Below are positions 14,622 through 16,886 of a stretch of DNA of 16,886 bases, piece by piece; the first letter of the stretch is position 1; each line of letters starts with the position of its first letter. Below the pieces are notes generated by a model that had not been told where the DNA came from, searched no databases, and saw nothing but the letters and a program-made list of their open reading frames with translations. Source of the stretch: JAHEIJ01 sp040235565 (GTDB lineage: Bacteria > Pseudomonadota > Gammaproteobacteria > UBA6429 > Thiohalophilaceae); contig JBECLA010000021.1 in the NCBI GenBank assembly GCA_040235565.1, positions 1 to 16,886 of the forward strand, in the 5' to 3' direction. A program made the translations under genes and the position numbers.

Positions 14622-14643
14622 CCGGCGAAACCCGTGCCGTCAA
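14615..14643 (-). promoter_or_regulatory. arsR-arsM promoter
   Basis: On the minus strand, TTGACG (14643-14638) and TATATT (14620-14615) are separated by exactly 17 bases, each matching the sigma-70 consensus at 5 of 6 positions. Only seven bases lie between the -10 and the arsR ATG, so transcription should begin at or next to the start codon. Confidence 0.85.
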
Positions 14644-14701
14644 GGACCAGTTTCTGCTGATGGATTGTCTTGGCGGTCGGGATTACAGATACTGTCGCCC
14701 T

Positions 14702-15139
14702 ATGAAAGCCCATCTGTTTGCCTACGGTACGCTGGAAATTCCGACAGTCATGACTGCCGTTACCGGTAGGCACTACCCGGCGGAAGTGGCGGTGCTGCCC
14801 GGTTACACGCGCTTTTTGCTGCACAACAAACATTATCCCGGGATCGTTGCCCGGCAGCATGCGGAGGTGAACGGGGTGTTGTATCGGAATCTGAGTCCTG
14901 CAGTGTGGCGGCGGCTCGACCGCTATGAAGACGCGTTTTATCAACGCCAACAGGTGAGGGTCCTGACAGCGGAGGGTGAAATCCTTGAGGCCTGGACCTA
15001 CATCATTCCGGGGGATAAACACCATCTGTTATCAAACATCCCCTGGGATCGGCACACCTTTATCAAGCACCGCTTGCGCCGGTTTGTCACCGGGATAACG
15101 CGTCGTGTTAATGGGCAACATCGGTTGCAAAGAGTATGA
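14702..15139 (+). CDS. Gamma-glutamylcyclotransferase-like (AIG2/GGCT fold) protein
   Basis: 145 aa from the ATG at 14702. The longer frame from 14417 runs back through arsR and is rejected. The substrate-loop motif YGTL is at 8-11, and RLDRYEDAFYQR holds the probable catalytic Glu76. Strands VNGVLYRN and EAWTYIIP are typical of the family. Members release 5-oxoproline from gamma-glutamyl amino acids or act on gamma-glutamylamines, and the exact substrate is not predictable. The basic tail (RRFVTGITRR) is longer than the minimal domain. It diverges from arsR with about 94 bases between, and no clear ribosome binding site is seen. Confidence 0.85.
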   Translation: MKAHLFAYGTLEIPTVMTAVTGRHYPAEVAVLPGYTRFLLHNKHYPGIVARQHAEVNGVLYRNLSPAVWRRLDRYEDAFYQRQQVRVLTAEGEILEAWTYIIPGDKHHLLSNIPWDRHTFIKHRLRRFVTGITRRVNGQHRLQRV

Positions 15140-15270
15140 TGGCTGTGCTGAACCCATCACAGTCCGGCAACTTTTTTGCCAGCTGCGCTTTGCCGCCGTT
15201 CAGCCTGATCACAAGAAAGTTTCAATGATAAAAACAGTAACATTCCGACTGACCTGAAGGGAGAGTGACG

Positions 15271-16629
15271 ATGTCCCAGACCAAAATCCTGCTCGATGAA
15301 GCCGAGATCCCGACCCATTGGTACAATGTTGTGGCGGATATGCCCAACCCGCCGGCCCCGCCACTCGGTCCCGATGGCAAACCCATTGGCCCGGATGCCC
15401 TGGCGGCCATTTTTCCGCCGGCCTTGATTGAACAGGAAGTCAGCGGCGAGCGCTGGATCGAAATTCCGGACAAGGTCCGCGAAATTTATCAATTGTGGCG
15501 ACCGTCACCGCTGTATCGTGCCCATCGGCTGGAAGCCGCACTGGGTACTCCGGCGAAGATCTATTACAAGTATGAAGGCGTGAGCCCGGCCGGTTCCCAT
15601 AAACCCAATACAGCCGTAGCGCAGGCCTATTACAACCAGCAGGCGGGCATCAAACGCCTGACCACGGAAACCGGTGCCGGCCAGTGGGGATCCTCGCTGG
15701 CATTGGTCGGGAAAATGTTTGGTCTCGAAATCCGCGTTTACATGGTCAAAGTCAGTTATGAACAAAAGCCCTTCCGTCGTTCCATGATGCATACCTGGGG
15801 GGCGGAGGTGTTTCCCAGTCCCTCGGACAAGACCGAGTCGGGGCGTAAAATTCTGGCCGAGCACCCGGATTCACCCGGATCGTTGGGGATCGCGATTTCC
15901 GAAGCCGTCGAAGAGGCTGCTTCCCGCAAAGACACCAACTATTCACTCGGCTCGGTCCTGAACCATGTCTTGTTGCACCAGACCGTGATCGGCCAGGAAG
16001 CCAAGAAACAGTTCGAGAAAGTCGGTGATTATCCGGATATGGTGTTCGCCCCTTGTGGTGGCGGCTCCAATTTTGGTGGCGCGGCGTTTCCGTTCTTTGC
16101 CGACAAGGCCGCCGGCAAGGAAGTCCGGCTGGTAGCGGTGGAACCGGCGTCCTGCCCAACCCTGACACGTGGCCATTATGCCTATGACTTTGGCGATGCC
16201 GTGGGACTCACGCCTTTAATCAAAATGTATACCCTGGGTCATGATTTTGTGCCACCGGGGATTCATGCTGGCGGATTGCGTTATCACGGCGATTCGGCGC
16301 TGGTGTCACAGCTTTACAATGAAGGCTTGATCGAGGCGGTCGCCGTGCAACAACTGAGTACCTTTGAAGCCGGTGTGCAGTTTGCCCAGACGGAAGGCAT
16401 TATTCCGGCACCGGAATCCAGTCATGCCATCCGCGCCGTGATTGATGAGGCCCTGCAGTGCAAGCAGACGGGTGAACCGAAGACCCTGTTCTTTAATCTG
16501 TCCGGGCATGGGCATTTTGATATGGCCTCGTACGACAAATATTTCAGTGGTGAACTGGAAGATTATGATTACCCGGCAGAAGCGATCGATGAAGCCTTGC
16601 ATCATTTGCCCAAGGTGGCCGGAGCCTGA
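15271..16629 (+). CDS. trpB: Tryptophan synthase beta chain, TrpB2 type
   Basis: 452 aa from ATG with GGGAG seven bases upstream. A GTG six bases earlier lies too close to that site. It is longer than the roughly 400 aa of classical TrpB and carries the extended N-terminus of the TrpB2 subfamily. PLP-binding Lys111 is in AGSHKPNTA, the catalytic Glu133 in TETGAGQWG, and the PLP phosphate loop CGGGSNFGG is at 262-270. It condenses indole and serine to tryptophan. TrpB2 proteins often act without TrpA, and no trpA is adjacent, so it may salvage free indole or serve as a second copy. A functional role as serine or threonine deaminase is a less likely alternative. Confidence 0.95.
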   Translation: MSQTKILLDEAEIPTHWYNVVADMPNPPAPPLGPDGKPIGPDALAAIFPPALIEQEVSGERWIEIPDKVREIYQLWRPSPLYRAHRLEAALGTPAKIYYKYEGVSPAGSHKPNTAVAQAYYNQQAGIKRLTTETGAGQWGSSLALVGKMFGLEIRVYMVKVSYEQKPFRRSMMHTWGAEVFPSPSDKTESGRKILAEHPDSPGSLGIAISEAVEEAASRKDTNYSLGSVLNHVLLHQTVIGQEAKKQFEKVGDYPDMVFAPCGGGSNFGGAAFPFFADKAAGKEVRLVAVEPASCPTLTRGHYAYDFGDAVGLTPLIKMYTLGHDFVPPGIHAGGLRYHGDSALVSQLYNEGLIEAVAVQQLSTFEAGVQFAQTEGIIPAPESSHAIRAVIDEALQCKQTGEPKTLFFNLSGHGHFDMASYDKYFSGELEDYDYPAEAIDEALHHLPKVAGA

Positions 16630-16640
16630 GGTGTCGATGT

Positions 16641-16663
16641 GGTGCAGTCGATACGACTGTACC
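16641..16663. repeat. 10-bp hairpin after trpB2
   Basis: GGTGCAGTCG and CGACTGTACC flank ATA and pair with one G-T wobble, 12 bases after the trpB2 stop. An A run and not a T run follows on the plus strand, so termination is doubtful. Confidence 0.4.
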
Positions 16664-16693
16664 AAAAATTCATTTTCATTCAAGTAACTGATC

Positions 16694-16886
16694 ATGCGTG
16701 GTATATACCTCGATCCCGATGCGCCCGTCATAGAAGAACAGTATGCCGTGGTATATACTCCGCGCAAAAGTCGAGGTCGGGTACCGGAAAATTCCGTCGA
16801 GATCATGGCATCGGAAAACGATGCCCGGCAGCATGCTGATCCCGCCGGGAAAAAGTTTCCTGCCAGGGTAGTTGGGCCTTCCCGAT
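16694..16886 (+). CDS. 5' end of an unrecognised protein (partial)
   Basis: The frame from ATG 16694 stays open to the window end (64 codons). The peptide starts MRGIYLDPDAPVIEEQYAVVYTP and continues hydrophilic and basic, with KKFPARVVGPSR at the edge. No signal peptide or membrane segment is visible, and I do not recognise a family. Proline- and valine-rich strands suggest a beta-rich soluble domain. Its ribosome binding site is weak, and a later ATG at 16805 in the same frame is possible, in which case the 12-base repeats at 16697 and 16747 would be upstream DNA. It follows trpB2 by 64 bases on the same strand. Confidence 0.6.
   Translation, partial: MRGIYLDPDAPVIEEQYAVVYTPRKSRGRVPENSVEIMASENDARQHADPAGKKFPARVVGPSR

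Noticed and set aside
14417..14701. Long N-terminal extension of the gamma-glutamylcyclotransferase
   Set aside because: It reads antisense through arsR and its promoter, and the family domain starts at the ATG at 14702.
15173..15187. GGCAA/TTGCC hairpin after the cyclotransferase gene
   Set aside because: The stem is only 5 bp and the T run is in the loop, so it is not a terminator.

Overview
The window reads as chromosomal DNA from a gammaproteobacterium, probably marine, halophilic or sulfur-oxidising. A full-length RapA of the E. coli type, a proteobacterial dedicated sortase (pds) system of the kind described mainly from marine Proteobacteria, and a B2-type tryptophan synthase beta chain all point that way. 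No species can be named. No rRNA, tRNA, CRISPR array, transposase or integrase gene was seen.

Layout. 1-112 is the tail of a probable outer-membrane barrel protein. 249-1226 looks like two integron gene cassettes, each an AT-richer promoterless-looking gene closed by an attC-like site: a P-loop kinase-like ATPase and a Cys-rich DUF1272 protein. No integrase is visible, so this would be a small attC cluster without an integrase. 1308-7972 is a complete pds island: OmpA-family lipoprotein pdsO, histidine kinase pdsS and response regulator pdsR on the minus strand, divergent from a VIT/vWA sortase target protein (LPQTA sorting signal) and its class GN sortase on the plus strand. A 75-aa gene with a very strong ribosome binding site follows at 8014. 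8296-8824 carries a divergent pair of small genes, one DUF6316-like and one a 61-aa membrane protein, around repeated AGGTCAAAAA motifs. A textbook terminator follows the second.

8863-13313 is a minus-strand block read rapA, then a class I glutamine amidotransferase-like gene, then a TauE/SafE exporter. 13383-14607 is an arsR-arsM arsenic methylation operon. Its promoter puts the start site almost on the arsR start codon, and a long inverted repeat covers the -10 and the start. A gamma-glutamylcyclotransferase-like gene diverges at 14702. A trpB2 gene (15271-16629) and the first 64 codons of an unrecognised gene (from 16694) end the window.

How the parts may work together. PdsS senses a periplasmic cue through a carbohydrate-binding-like domain and signals to PdsR. 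PdsR may act on GTCAG boxes found both between pdsR and the target gene and in front of pdsO. The sortase would process the single target protein at its C-terminal signal. ArsR senses arsenite and ArsM methylates it. The other genes are housekeeping or of unknown role.
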